From contig JAADJZ010000011.1 of NCBI GenBank assembly GCA_011032825.1, positions 806,001-870,000 of the forward strand: DNA of 64,000 nucleotides, in the 5' to 3' direction. The notes under the pieces are model-generated. The model was not told the DNA's origin. It ran no database searches and saw only the letters and a list, made by a program, of their open reading frames with translations. The DNA comes from Massariosphaeria phaeospora. Lineage: Eukaryota > Ascomycota > Dothideomycetes > Pleosporales. Position 1 is the first letter of the stretch. Each line of letters begins with the position of its first letter. Shown piece after piece: positions 52,591 to 64,000 of this stretch. A program made the translations under genes and the position numbers.

Positions 52591-55263
52591 ATGCAGACGT
52601 TCCAGATGAGGTTGTCCGAGGCGGAATGCAGCCTGATCCGTCACGCGAGGGGGAATGACGGAGACTTTTTGGCACTGGTACCTTCCTCGGAAGATTTTCT
52701 GTATGTATTGCGACTTCCTAGGCTCTTCTTTACGCGGATGACTGATTTATACAGTCAGCAGACACTCGACGTCGTCGTTAAGGCTGGAGGCCGGAGTCTC
52801 GGGCGCTTTGAAGTTGATGCTACTAACACAAGATTGGAGTTTGCTAGACTAGCAATCGAACTTGAAGGCAAACTTCGCGAGGAGTATATGAAACCCAGTG
52901 ATGACTACCATCAGGAAGAACCTGTAGAGGATAGAGATTCTGTATTGGGTACACAGGATGTTGCTGGACGGCCTGACGGTTTGGACAGCGATCAAACCAC
53001 ACCCACCGACGACTCTTTATCGTGGGAATCGGCTAAAACACGTCTCATCCCTCCTTTCGTGAAACAAGTCATCTTCACTGTCGGCAAGGAGGACCTTACG
53101 CCGACCAACCAAGAAGTGCTGGCAGGGAGATTCCCGAATGTCCTCATCCGCTCCGACCCTCCAGCCATCGAAGCGTCTTCACAAACTGTCGACAGCGACG
53201 AAAAACCGAAAGGCGTCAAAACCGCATTGTTTGTGGTAGACGATGCTGAAGTCAAAAAGAACCCTGGACTGGGTCAACAGATTCGGAGCAAGTATCCTTG
53301 GGCAACTGTGCGCTCAGAATCAACCATCGGAAAGCTACTACAGCATCCACAGTCACTCCACGCACCAGATTCTCCTAGAATCGATAGCATTACAACGACC
53401 CCCAGCAACACCAAGACCGACTCGTTGGATATCTCCTACGCGTCGAGCGATCTGCCCAAGAAATTGAGCCTCGCAGAACGCATGACCCGGAGAACTTCAC
53501 CATTGGACGATAAGCTTAGCCCAGATACTACATCTCGGGATCAATATGACTCGAAAGAGGCCAATGAAGCGAACTCTGCCAACTCAGCTGTGAAATTAAC
53601 GGCTGCCCGTATTGGTCTTACGATAGCTCGCCCAGATGAAGTGGTTAGACTCTACGACCACTTCTGGAAGACCAAGAAAGTGCATCGGCAACTCCGCAGT
53701 CTTAAGCATCAACTTGATGATTACTACATCGATCTCGTGGATCTCTACGTTGTCGCCTATAATCGGGATTATTCGGCTCTACAATACGCCGCTTTGCTCA
53801 AATTTCAGAGCCTCAACTATTCGATCCCTCATAAGTTGCCCGATGTCTCTGTTGCGGTGAAAGCTTACCAACACCTCCCGTCAGACTCGCCTCTCTGTGA
53901 GTGGATTCGAGTGCTGTACTCTTTTCTATGGACATCCTCTGCTACTTATGACCAAGAGTTCAAGCAGTTGGACCCGATCGGAGGCGCAAAATTCCTCTAT
54001 GGCGTGGCATCGACAAGAGACACGTATACACAGGGTCACGACGCAGCTGTATTAAGGGAATGGTGTCGCTTCCATAACCATTCCAAAGGGAGCCCTGAAG
54101 AAGCGGCGTGCGCATCTGCCCTCCGAACGAACAAGAAATCACTAGAGCAAGTTACCCATGATGAAGAAGAGGACCGCCTCAAGAAGGCTATAGAAGCGAT
54201 CGAGGATAAGGGTGGTAGCGTTTTCATGAAAGGTGCTTATACGTCCTCCCATCCAGGAAAGCGGAAAGCCGAGAACAACTCAGATGGTCCTTACAGGAAG
54301 AGAGGGGGCAAACAGGGCTATGGTAGGTCGTCGTGATTTCGGTTTGAATTATGGGTGGCCGTCTGTTTTTGCATACTTATTCGCTCTAGCCTCGTTACAT
54401 TCTACCCATTTATGAAGGACAGAGCTCTGCTAGTAGCTGCAGCACATTTGACAAACTCCGATTGCCTTCGGGCACCTTTTCCGCACCGTCTCGTTTACAG
54501 GAACTTCTGCTTTCCCATCTTGGAGGTATACTCCAACAGTTATGCTGATCTTTCAGGCCCTAGTGTTCCTCACATCGATAAGTCACCTGGCTTTGTGCCG
54601 ACCGAAAAAGGTTCGGCTAGTAGTCTCAGCCTTTCGAGTCCTGGTGTGTCCTCAGACGAGGATCGAGGAAGCGATGCGGACGTATCGATGTTCAGACGAT
54701 CTCGCAGGATACAGACGTCCAAGCGCCTATCCCAGACATCACACCACACAGGACGGGGCAGCATTTCAAGACGTTCCGTAATACCCGATTCTGAAGACGG
54801 AACCAGTTCCGGGGGGAATCTGGACGCTGATAACGGAGAGACGACCCAGGAGAGATCGGCTTCTACCGAGCATTTTCGGATGCATAAAACACCTAATGAA
54901 GGCGCCGGTCCAGATACGGTTGCTGGAGCCTTAGAAGCATTCAAGACGCATATTAACCCCGCTTTGCGTCACCTCGGGAGATCCCAAGCCCGGGTCGGGC
55001 AATCATCCCGAATCTCATCAAGGCACTCTCAACTTGCAGATGATACCGACGACACCGGCCCCGGGCCATCATCTCGGTCAACAGGCCTGCATACACCTCG
55101 AGTGGGACGCGACGTACGATCCGAACATCACAACGATGATGACGATGACGAAGAGACGCCGGTTCGCCGTAGTGGTCGTAAGCGTGGGGATCTTCCTGTT
55201 GGGTTTTTTAACGAGAAACCCGCAAAGAGAGATTTCCAAAAGACCATGTGGAACAGTTTCTAG
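52591..55263 (+). CDS. Hypothetical nuclear-type protein, probably one three-exon gene
   Basis: Two adjacent open frames, 52591-54336 and 54355-55263, are in the same phase and I read them as one gene. A 54-nt intron at 52701-52754 (GTATGT, TGACTGAT, ATACAG) is likely; it has no stop and keeps the frame. A second intron at 54323-54556 (GTAGGT, CTGAT, TTTCAG, 234 nt) would join GGKQGYG to PSVPHIDKSPG. The product would be about 790 aa. There is an N-terminal ordered domain, a disordered Ser/Thr/Asp centre, then a helical domain around codons 335-500 (KVHRQLRSLKHQLDDYYIDL, CEWIRVLYSFLWTSS), a basic KRKAENN and RKRGGK region, and an acidic/Arg-rich tail (DDDDDEETPVRRSGRKRG). Family not recognised. 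If the 234-nt intron is wrong, the first part ends at 54336. Confidence 0.55.
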
Positions 55264-55959
55264 CGGGATGAGAGGGGCGTATATGTATCTTTAGAGCGTG
55301 TCAGATGGTTTGGGGTGTTCACATTAATAGCGGGATAGGGTTCGCATGGTAGAATTAAACTCTTGAGACTGGTGTCTAATGAGAGGGTTCATGGAGAAGG
55401 CTTATCGGATGGGAAATGGGCATGGCATTTAGCGACGGCGTTTTATGTATCTAGGGGATTTGGCTGAAGGCGGGTAGATATCAAGGGGTGTGGACCACCA
55501 ACATATAGCTAAGGTTATGGGTATTTATAATCGCGGTTCTGGGATGGGAAGATACAAGACATGCATTACAAAGGGTCCAATTCAAGTCCTCGATTGTCTG
55601 GTCAACGCAGCCTGAGCGGCGAGTGTGTGCTCGACTGTTTGGAATTCGTTGTGACAAACTGATCCCAGTGAGAGCACGAAACCAGGGGACTCTGGGAAGT
55701 GACGAAAGATAAGGTCTCACTGAGTATCAATGATGCAAGTCCTTAGATGCGCAACGTTACATTGTTGAGATTTTTCGAGTAGGAAATTCATGCTGGATAG
55801 TCTATGAACGAGTGACGATGGTAATGATATGAATGCAGCCGAAAAAATCCTGAGCTCTCTCCCAATCGCTATGCACGGAAACCACCACAACTCCAGAAGG
55901 AAATCCAAATCCCATGATTGTAGTCGTGAGAGCACTATATATCCCCATCTTTACAATAG
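55264..55959. other. Intergenic between convergent genes
   Basis: 696 bp, AT-rich in part. No gene or recognisable element. Confidence 0.45.
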
Positions 55960-56544
55960 CTACTCCCAGAAGTCAGGGCAGCCTTCATACTCAGGGCAGT
56001 CACCAAAGTATTCGCAGTCCAACTTCCCCTCGCAGTAAGAATACCGTTCATCCTCAGGCAAAGGATACCCTTCACCCAAGGGATCAACTTGTCGGGCGAC
56101 ATTAGCAGCCCTACCCGGAACCTCACACGCCATCGTAAACCGATCCAGCGTCTGCGCGACGTTCTCCCCACCAGGAATCACGGAGAAACTCAAGAGCTCA
56201 ACGCCGTTGCCGAGCTCGAAGTCGTCGGTAATACCGCGGCTTCGGAAATGGACGATTGCACCGGCGGGGGCACGCGTCATCTCCGCGTCCGTGCCGATGA
56301 TGCTGCGGCCGAGGGCGACGGGGGTGAGTTGGTAGAGGACGGTGACTTGGCGGAAGAGGTTGTCGCATTTTATGGTGGCGGTGCCGGTTTTGATGGCCGC
56401 GGGGTTGGAGTTGTTGATGATGGCGACGTCGGCGGTGGGGACGGCGGGTTGTTGTTGGCGGCGGGGGTGCGTGGTCGGGACGGCGAGGGTGGAGGGGGTG
56501 AGGAGGGCGACAGCGGCAGTGAGGATGATGGAAGAGGTCTTCAT
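55960..56544 (-). CDS. Small secreted protein, unknown function
   Basis: The frame is open to 56937, but the ATG at 56544 begins a clean signal peptide (MKTSSIILTAAVALLTPSTLA), so I start there: 194 aa. A basic HPRRQQQ shortly after the signal could be a Kex2 pro-site. The middle is a beta-rich domain with a polar surface (TGTATIKCDNLFRQVTVLYQ). The last ~30 residues are acidic with four closely spaced Cys (YCEGKLDCEYFGDCPEYEGC), which could form two disulphides or bind metal. No family recognised. Size and Cys content are effector-like, but no host role is shown. Confidence 0.65.
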   Translation of the reverse strand: MKTSSIILTAAVALLTPSTLAVPTTHPRRQQQPAVPTADVAIINNSNPAAIKTGTATIKCDNLFRQVTVLYQLTPVALGRSIIGTDAEMTRAPAGAIVHFRSRGITDDFELGNGVELLSFSVIPGGENVAQTLDRFTMACEVPGRAANVARQVDPLGEGYPLPEDERYSYCEGKLDCEYFGDCPEYEGCPDFWE

Positions 56545-57924
56545 GTTGGTGGATGTGTGGGTATAGGTTTGGGTTGTTGAAATGGAGATCGAAAGCATAT
56601 GTGAAGAAGAATCGACCAAGAGAACAGAGAACGGGGTAAGAAAAGCAAGTAAAATGAGGAAGGAGAAACTGAGTAGGAAATGTAGTGCTGTTGCTTTGCT
56701 GTGTGATGATGGGTTCTCATAGCTACAGTAGACGCTCTGCTTTATACTTCCAAGCTCGACATTTCCCATCCACGGATGTCCCGGCTCTCTGATCGCTGTG
56801 CTATTTCGAACAACAACACGGCCCGTCCAAGGCATTGCCTCGATGAGAGTGGCACCGGAGTGTAGCACTGCCAGCGGCGTACTTAGTTTACTGTGTTGGG
56901 TCGCGGAGGAGAAACTGCCTTCCGAGAGGTGCCGCACCGAATCGTAGCTGGAAACATGTCTCTCCCCTTACCGTTCGTTTGTGTGTGTGTGTGTTGGCTG
57001 CGGCTAGTCTATATGTTGTTTCCGCTGGTATTCGGGCACAGCAAGCCGGGGCTACGCTTCCGGGTAGTGGGGCGTGGGTGTACATTCACTCTGCGCCTCG
57101 CGCAAGCATGTGTGATTGGCCAACGAAGCGAAACGCAGGCGTCTATTTTGAGATTGGGTTCTCGAGACCCGCCGACCGGTGATGCGGATGTTGGGTGGGA
57201 TTGATTTAGATTAGATTGGCTGTCTGGGTCTGGGCATTGGTTGGTAGGGTAGGGCAGCTGCTTAAAGTGTGTTGCTGCGGGGTAAGGCGGGGCTGGGAAG
57301 GAAGGAAGGATCTGATGAAGAGAGATAACCCACCGCACTTCCTTCGACCCGGCTGAAAACATATCGAAGCCGGCCGTCATCCAAGCAGCTACTATAGTTA
57401 GACAAAGAGGAGTTGTCAGTACGAATCGAAATTGTGGTACAACAGCTTGTCAAGACGGAAACTAGCCTTCCGAGACACTGGGCGCTGTGCTGGCTAGAAC
57501 TATAGTCTTGCAACAGGAAGGCAAGCATCGTCGGATTGGAGCTTGAGGATCATCGACAGCATTATCTGGGGCAAGTGCGGCTACCTACACAAGTGAGGCA
57601 TGGCGAAGTCGAAACAGATCAAAACCGGGTAGATACACGGCTGCATGCGCGTTGGCATCGGTTGCAAGATTAACACTTCACAGACTGTTCATGAACAGCG
57701 AATCTACGCAGATGCTGAAGCACTCGCGATAAACAGTGGACAATGACGGAAGAATACATCCCGCCTAACTCTTCGCAACAAGGCAGCCGCCTCTAGCCGC
57801 TAACCACTCCCTAAACTTCTACATCCATATCGGCGCATACAATCTCGCACGCCCCCCCTTAACATTAACTCCAACTTCAACCTCAACCTCAACAACCTTA
57901 CCTACACCCATGCCCACGCCTCCC
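56545..57924. other. Intergenic, 1.4 kb
   Basis: Contains a GT microsatellite at about 56977-56994 and G/A-rich repeats near 57297-57310. No gene supported. Confidence 0.45.
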
Positions 57925-58692
57925 TCAAACCGAACACGGCTTCCACTGCAGATGCAACAGCATCTCAAACTTCGTGTCCTGGCTATCAACCCCCAAAATC
58001 GCATCTTCCTTGCAGGTGATGATAGCCTGCGAGTTGACATTGAACAGCGGGCCCGTGACGCCGCACGTCGCCCACACAAGCGCCTCACTCGCGATACTGG
58101 TTGTCAGCCGGTAGTTGTTGTCTATCGGGCCGTTGAAGGGGACCATTGACGAAGCCTAGCCGTCACGGATCAAATCAGCACTTCTCCGCTCATCTCGCAC
58201 CCCTCCTCAATCAAATCGAAAACAAAAAACCAGCACGACATACCTCCTTCTGCTGTCCACTAAACCAATACGTCGCGCCAATCCGCGCGGCGCACCCCTT
58301 CGGAATGCGCGCATACCCGCGCATATCCGTCGTCGCGACCGTCCAGCTCCAGCCCTGCGGGTAGTGCAGCGAGATGCGCACATCGCAGTTCTTGCGCGCG
58401 TCGGATGCGGACTGGCCGGTGCCCGTGGCGGCGACGTAGGAGCTGAAGGCCAGGGACACGAGGGTGCCGCTCTCGACGATGTCGGCGTGCGCGCTGCCGG
58501 GCGGACAGCCCGTGCCGGCCCACGAGACCTCTGCGGGGGTGTTAGAGCGGAAGGAAGGGGGATAGATGGACGAGGCTGGCGCGTACTCTCGACGTAGACT
58601 GAGTTGGGGTCGGGCTTGGGGTCGTCGGCGGTGGAGATTGGGGTGGAGGAGACGAGGGCGGCGAGAGAGGCGAGGATGGTGGGGAGACGCAT
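57925..58692 (-). CDS. Secreted DUF4360 protein
   Basis: Three minus-strand exons, 58692-58587, 58530-58244 and 58155-57925, with introns of 56 and 88 nt in consistent phase, give 207 aa. The signal peptide covers about the first 17 residues (MRLPTILASLAALVSST). The domain has the DUF4360 pattern: VSWAGTGCPPGSA, a long beta stretch (ESGTLVSLAFSSYVAATGTG), a CDVRISLHYPQGWSW segment, YARIPKGCAARIGATYWFSG, then GPIDNNYRLTTSI and ALVWATCG, ending near LHLQWKPC. About five or six Cys are conserved. DUF4360 proteins are small secreted fungal and bacterial proteins of unknown function, often seen as candidate effectors or wall proteins. A TATA box lies about 80 bp upstream. Confidence 0.82.
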
Positions 58693-58766
58693 GGTTAGAG
58701 GATGGATTGCTGCTGTTGGTTTGGGTGTGTAGCTGAAGTTGAGTGCTCTCTTTCAGTACGAGACTC

Positions 58767-58779
58767 ACCTTTTATATAC
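58767..58779 (-). promoter_or_regulatory. TATA box of the DUF4360 gene
   Basis: On the minus strand TATATAAAAGG lies about 80 bp before the DUF4360 gene start. It is the strongest TATA match in the window. Confidence 0.6.
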
Positions 58780-59469
58780 GCAAAGACACGCAACACCACC
58801 TATTGCTCCACCCACTTCCTACCCTCCACACCCTCCATCAGCTGAGGAGTATCGTATCGTGAGCTGATTCCCTCCTCTACCATACACCACCCTCCCAGCG
58901 TCCATATCTTCAGTCCCCCCCTACACCTTCCCAGTTAGACCATAGCCCACCCCATGCATCCCTAGTGCCCCCTTGGCACTCTACGACCGTCCGCTTCGTC
59001 TCATCTCCATAGTTCAGTCAGCTCTAGAGCGAACTATGCAGCGCCGCCCAGCTCGGTACCGGTGTTGCTCTCGCAGCAATGTAGTATCGCATTTGCAGGT
59101 GCGGTCTGGGCCATCCAGACCCGATAGCACCTTCCGGTCGAGCAAGCGTCAAGAGGTGTGTGGTCGTTGGGTGGCAGTCGGCTGGTGTGTTGTTCGCGGG
59201 GGACCGGTGGTACGGAAGCGATAGCGATGCAAAGGCGGGTCGCAGAAGAGTGTGTAAGGAATCGTCTTGCTGGAAGATGGTCGGATGACCTAGATGGGTA
59301 TATAGAAGTTCCGCCTCGTGAACGCAGATACTGTGTTCAGTAGAGCTGCATGTCATGCCGTATTCATGCCGTGGCGACTCTCACGAAGTTTGGTTCGGCG
59401 AGAACCCCGCAATCTATAGTTCTCATCTCGTGTTGGAACATACACAGTCTAGTACCGAGTAACTTTGTT

Positions 59470-59529
59470 CTTTAGAAGCCCTGTTGTATCTAGCTGACTA
59501 GGTAATGTCCAGGTAGGGCTTCGTAAAGA
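59470..59529 (-). repeat. Dispersed ~40-bp repeat, copy G, in foldback form
   Basis: On the minus strand, 59508-59470 reads ACATTACCTAGTCAGCTAG, then ATACAACAGGGCTTCTAAAG. On the plus strand AGGGCTTCGTAAAGAA follows at 59514-59529, so the two ends are inverted copies of each other (TTCTTTAGAAGCCCT versus AGGGCTTCGTAAAGAA) around a ~30-bp core. This suggests a MITE-like unit with terminal inverted repeats. Confidence 0.6.
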
Positions 59530-62500
59530 AGCGAGGCCTGGAATCACGAAGGTGTGCAGCGTATGCGGATTATGCCAAGGGGCTCGGGTGGGAAGCTTTC
59601 GTACGGATGAAGTGCAACAGCGCGTACTGCCATACTGGTTGTTGTTGTTATTGTTTCAGATTCCATGCGTGTAGTGCATGTAAGCGAAGACGGGGTGTCG
59701 AGTAATTGTGTACTAGAAGCTTGTTCCGGACGCGAGCTTTGCGTTGATGGATATCGTCGTGAAGGATATGTGGAAGCGAAGTTACGGCCGATGTATCTAT
59801 GTTGGTTCTCTGAAGAGAGGTCTATGTTAGTTGTAAGTAAAGAGACCACTTAGATATGTGCAAGGCTGTTGACACGATGTACATACATATTTGGAAGCCA
59901 AATATGCGTTTTTTAGATGAAAGAGTAGTACACCACCGTTGTGATTGACAGGAGAGCAGGGGGAAGAACCGCATGAGCCCCAGTGTTTGCAACCATGGTG
60001 TGAATTACCTGTTCTTCTTACAAAGGCTGCATGACCATGTTATATAGAAGCCGTTCGTCCTTGTAGGGTCGGGCGTATCCCCAAACTGATGCCGGTCATG
60101 GTATATCGTCCAGGAGAGACGAACCTCGACAGTTCAAGCGATCGAGAGTTGATAGTCTGGGAATTGCCGATGCGACCGGTGGGAAAGAGAATGGGTCCAG
60201 AAAAGTAGGTACGCGCGGTGGATTCAATAGCGCAACAGCCCCTTTCCGTGTCGCTTTAGGCGGACTCCGTGTGATAACATCAGGCCCACGATACCAGATA
60301 GTGACGAAAGAAAAAGACTAGACCAGCAGAAAGCGAACACAAGAAAAAGGGGATTCACGTGTGGAAGGCCGGCTTTTCCTTTATACGCGGATATGCGAAA
60401 GCAAGGCCGTCGGACATCGCACATCGGGCCATCCATCGTCACAGACACAAGGCGAAACAGGGCCGGGCTGCATCCTGATGTTGGTGGATTCAAAACCACA
60501 GCTAAGATACGACTTATGATGAGTGCAAGGTGTCCACTGGTAAAGGCTCGTTCGAGCGCTCTTGATGTGGGGGTGCTTGAGGAAGGAACATGTGGATGTG
60601 TTTGAGTGGTTGTAGTGAAGTCGACTTGCATACAAGGAAGCGGCTTGCATATCTGATGCGAAGACGGATTTCAACGAATGAGGATATGGCGCTGCGCGCA
60701 GGATTGGACTGAGAAGTTTTGGACCTACGTGAAGCTGTGAACCAGTACGTGGATAGGTCTCCTCATACTGCGTGCGGTTGAGTTCTCTCCTGCTACCTCC
60801 CAATGTTCAAAGCATGATGTGTTTGTCCGTGCAGAACGCGTACGAACCCAGTCGAGCATAGTATGGTTGGTACCGGCCGAGAACCACAAATACCAGCCAC
60901 CTGCAAACCGGAGAATCCGTACGAGAAATCTAGCGACCTGGTGTTGTGGCGGTACATGCGGATATGCTGTGGTTTGATAGCTGAGCTATGTTCAAGAAGC
61001 TGCATAAACATACAGGACAAGTAACCGTGATAAACTGGTCGTGTTTGCTGCTATCTCGTAGAAAAGGTGGAGGAACTTGGCGAGATAAGTGAGATAAGTG
61101 AATGTCTACCAGTAGAGTTCATCCGCCGCTGACAGCTCCCGAGGAAGTGCTTTTGAGAGTCCGAAGCAAAGGACTGCGCACATGGCTACACTGTCTGTGT
61201 GTTTACCTTCTTCGACGCGTCGTCTAAGTACCGGATGCGTGTATCTACGCCCCATGGCGCCGCAGCACACTGACCGCCATCATGGGGCGAAGACTCAGGA
61301 CATGTGTATTCGCACGAGCAGATCTCCCGTTAAGTTGGTCAGGCCATGACCTTGAGGCTGCGGCCGCTGCGGGAAGGAAGATATGCTTAAATCCCCAGAT
61401 TTTACACGCATGTGGCTCGCGCTTTTAAGGTGTGGTCATTGAGGAGGAGTCATGTCGGCTTGGGGCGGCGGGGTCACTTGTTTGCGGGCGGGGTTAGAGA
61501 TAAGTATGCTGGGGAAACTCGACCGCAAGCGTTATCAGAGATGGCTGGTCGTCCTCAGTGGTGCTTGTAGAATATGGCGACCAGAGTTGACAGACTTGCC
61601 AACAGGGACGGGTGGTCGTCCCGCTGTGGTTCTCTAGTCGCCACGTAGCTTGTTCTCTCGACCAGACCGTTCCTGCGACCACCCAATGTCTGCCTCATCT
61701 CTGCCTCGAGATGTCTCTCTCTGGAACAATGGTGTACACAGCGTCCGGCAATGATCATGTGACCGCACATAATAGTCCGACGCCCGGTGTTGAGGCGCCA
61801 TCCTACGCCACCAACAGAAATCCGAAACGCGTGGTGCAGGGGTAAAGAGCTGGACTCCGTGCCTCAGTTCTCGGCTCTGGAAAACAGTGAGACAGCCGCA
61901 ACGTATGCAGGGACGGGGATTACTGTCCAACGCGACGGTAGACACGAGCGAAGAAGACCGAAGCATGTCGCGGTAAAGCGCCAATGCAGCTTATGGTGGC
62001 AACTAAATGAGCGGTTAGGAATCGACCACACCGGTGATGGTGGTTGTGATGAGGTGAAGGCTTTCATTATCCCCGCTACTCCGGCACCCGAGCGGAAGTA
62101 AGAAAGCCGATGGCGAGTCGCGAACCGCGGTGTGGGAGAGATGACGCAGAACTGCATGCAAGGTGCAAATAACAATGCCAGAAGAGGCGACACCCAGGAA
62201 GGACAAGGCTGGGCTGTAGGCATCAAAGCAGCTGAAGGATGAAAAGACTGCTGAGGTGAGACGGCTCACCACCTTCTCGAATATCGGGCAAGCGCTTAGA
62301 GCGCGATGGTGACAGGACGTCGGATCAGGTGAGTCAGGGACCGGGTGGATGAGATGAGAGAGAGGCGGAGGCTTGAAAGGAGAAGACTGGCGGCGCGCAT
62401 GCGTGGGGAGTCGACGACGACGACGACGACGCACCTGCAGTCTTGTTGAGGGACAGACTCGCGTCATGCTCCCAGTCCAGATGGAAAGTGTCGCGAAAGG

Positions 62501-64000
62501 GAATCGCGGGCGGGGTTCTTTCTCGCGCAACTCTGTGGTTGGGCCGAGAGTTGAGCTTGGAGGTTTGCCTTTTTGCCTTCTTTTCGGTCTGCGAATGCTA
62601 CAGCTCCACCCCGCAAGAACTATAGTCTAACGTGGACTGTGGACTGTCGAATTGCATGTCCAAGGTCGCGTCGCAACAATCGACGGGGTGCGATTATTGC
62701 TGGCGAGGCAGATTCCCGCGGCCTCACGGCGGACGGCGGAAGGTGCGATCAGCCTCAACCATGTGACTAAGCCGCGTAGCTACCTTGGAGCAGTTGAAGA
62801 GGGACATGTGACCGGCTAAACATAGAAGCGGAAGGCGCTTGGCGGATCCTTCGCTGCGCTAACGCCCAGAGTGGACTGTGCCCCGTTCTCCCCGCATCCT
62901 CGACAAGACGCTTCACGACGCTTCGCGGTGGGGACGACGCAGCACTGGCGACGAGGCTGTACACGGCGGGCGCGTAGAGAGAACGCCTGACGCGCGCAAT
63001 TATTGTGAGAAGCATTGCATGCTTCTATACTCTTTTTGTTTGACTGGCGCCGTCTTGCTGCGCTTGCTGCCCGGGATATGTATCGCGCAGACAGTATTTG
63101 TAGCCATGCAAGTATGTGGCACGTGAGGGATGAAGAAGGTTGAATTATTTTGATTTTGATCCCTCCGATGCGACGTGACCAGGACGGCCGTGCCCTCGGA
63201 AACGATGGATGCGATCGCCGGCCATCAAAAGCAATCCGCCTCGACTGTGCGGCGTGCGTGCATCTATCAAACCATCTCCGTACTACTTGGTAGACATGCT
63301 TCTCTAGGCTAACCATGCAGCCTCTTCAGGTGAAAGTGGTGCAGCATGCGCGAGGGAGCATCGTCGCAGCCACCTGCACCTGCTACCGTCGTCTCAATCA
63401 GCTGCTGCAGCAGATCGAAACGACGTGACTCGCGACCAACCCGTAGCTTTGAGTTCGCTAGCGCCGCCATTACGCGGTTGCGGAGCCCTATCGCACCGCA
63501 GCCCGACGAGGCAACTGCCTCCGCAGAGCCTCTTTTCCCCTCCACCCTCCTCTCTGCGTCACCGTACGACCAGCAGCCCGGCTCTCTGGAGACACCAAAA
63601 CCACCCGCAGCATCTCGTGACGTGACGCCTGGCTGAAAGAGAAAAGGAGAGGCAAGTGCGCTCGGAGTTCGTCCCCTTCTCTAACCTCGACGACGCAACA
63701 GTGCGGCGCCCAGAATCGCAGCGTGCAGTGGTCTGGACTGTGATCTTCACCACCCGAGTGATGAGTCCCGAACCCGATGGACTCATTCTTGCGTCCACCG
63801 CCTCTGCCTCTAGGCGCGATTGACAGTTGCACTCTCCGCTGTAGCGACAACATCCAAGTCCGTTTCATCCGAGGTCAGCGGTGCTGGATTGGATATGTCT
63901 CAGCGCACAGGTGTTGGACTAACCCACAGCTTGTGGCATTTTGAGCATCGGCAATTGTTATGCTAGCCACTCAACGGCTTTAATCCTGCCGGAGATATTG

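Larger units (their letters stand above)
58693..64000. other. Gene-poor right end, 5.3 kb
   Basis: No frame shows a signal peptide, membrane helix pattern or family motif, and I could not build an intron-containing gene. Short open frames on both strands look like chance. It includes a foldback copy of the dispersed repeat near 59470-59529 and a CGA microsatellite near 62412-62432. A large gene cut by the right edge is possible but not visible. Confidence 0.45.

Noticed and set aside
56089..56580. 163-aa plus-strand frame over the small secreted protein
   Set aside because: Gly/Asp/Val-rich shadow of the minus-strand coding region, which has a clear signal peptide.
62412..62432. CGA trinucleotide run
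   Set aside because: A short simple microsatellite outside any gene; not informative.
1..64000. tRNA, 5S rRNA, riboswitch or CRISPR features
   Set aside because: TTCGA-containing stretches were looked at, but none had a matching acceptor stem and arms by eye; no spaced direct repeats of CRISPR type exist.

Overview
This window is nuclear DNA from a filamentous ascomycete (Pezizomycotina). A Dothideomycete is my guess, but that is inference. Genes lie on both strands as single transcription units. Introns are mostly 47-127 nt with GTAAGT-like donors, CTRAY-like branch sites and CAG/TAG acceptors. Several families are typical of filamentous fungi: TmpA-like membrane flavoprotein, DUF6594, DUF7053, DUF4360 and Rds1-type secreted ferritin-like protein. 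No rRNA, tRNA, CRISPR array or intact transposon was recognised.

Layout. 0.7-5.9 kb: TmpA-like oxidoreductase, a PRELI/MSF1 lipid-transfer protein, and cytosolic tryptophanyl-tRNA synthetase with a Gcn4/CpcA-type site in its promoter. 6.8-8.6 kb: a three-exon alpha-glucoside/sugar transporter. 9.6-14 kb: a decayed stretch with a secreted subtilisin-like protease interrupted by one in-frame TAG and a DUF6594 pseudogene with a nonsense codon and a frameshift. 14.7-20.6 kb: a DUF7053 protein, two membrane proteins of unknown function (one with a 3' exon hidden behind an intronic stop) and a small coiled-coil protein. 21-28.7 kb: a conserved block with a 2OG-Fe(II) oxygenase, the forkhead/FHA factor Fhl1, ESCRT-III Snf7 and the telomere protein Ten1. 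28.7-33.5 kb: gene-poor. 33.5-41.6 kb: a GPI-anchored small protein, an Rds1-like protein, an unknown protein and two RING-finger proteins. 43.3-49.9 kb: an unrecognised four-exon gene, proteasome subunit alpha1 (Scl1), a WKF-domain protein and an F-box-like protein. 50.6-58.7 kb: three secreted proteins (one resembling a zincin that has lost its catalytic Glu) and one or two nuclear-looking disordered proteins. 58.7-64 kb: no gene supported.

The housekeeping genes do not form a pathway. Most sit in divergent pairs with 290-500 bp shared promoters (PRELI/TrpRS, oxygenase/FHL1, SNF7/TEN1, SCL1/WKF). Between them are accessory genes that are secreted, membrane-bound or decaying.

The main unexplained signal is a dispersed ~40-bp repeat, roughly ACATTACCTAG...TAGATACAACAGGGCTTYGYAAAG. 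I find about nine copies, and seven lie 50-310 bp downstream of a stop codon. It may be a MITE-like relic or a 3'-flank element. All gene models come from reading the sequence by eye; no database search or RNA evidence was available.
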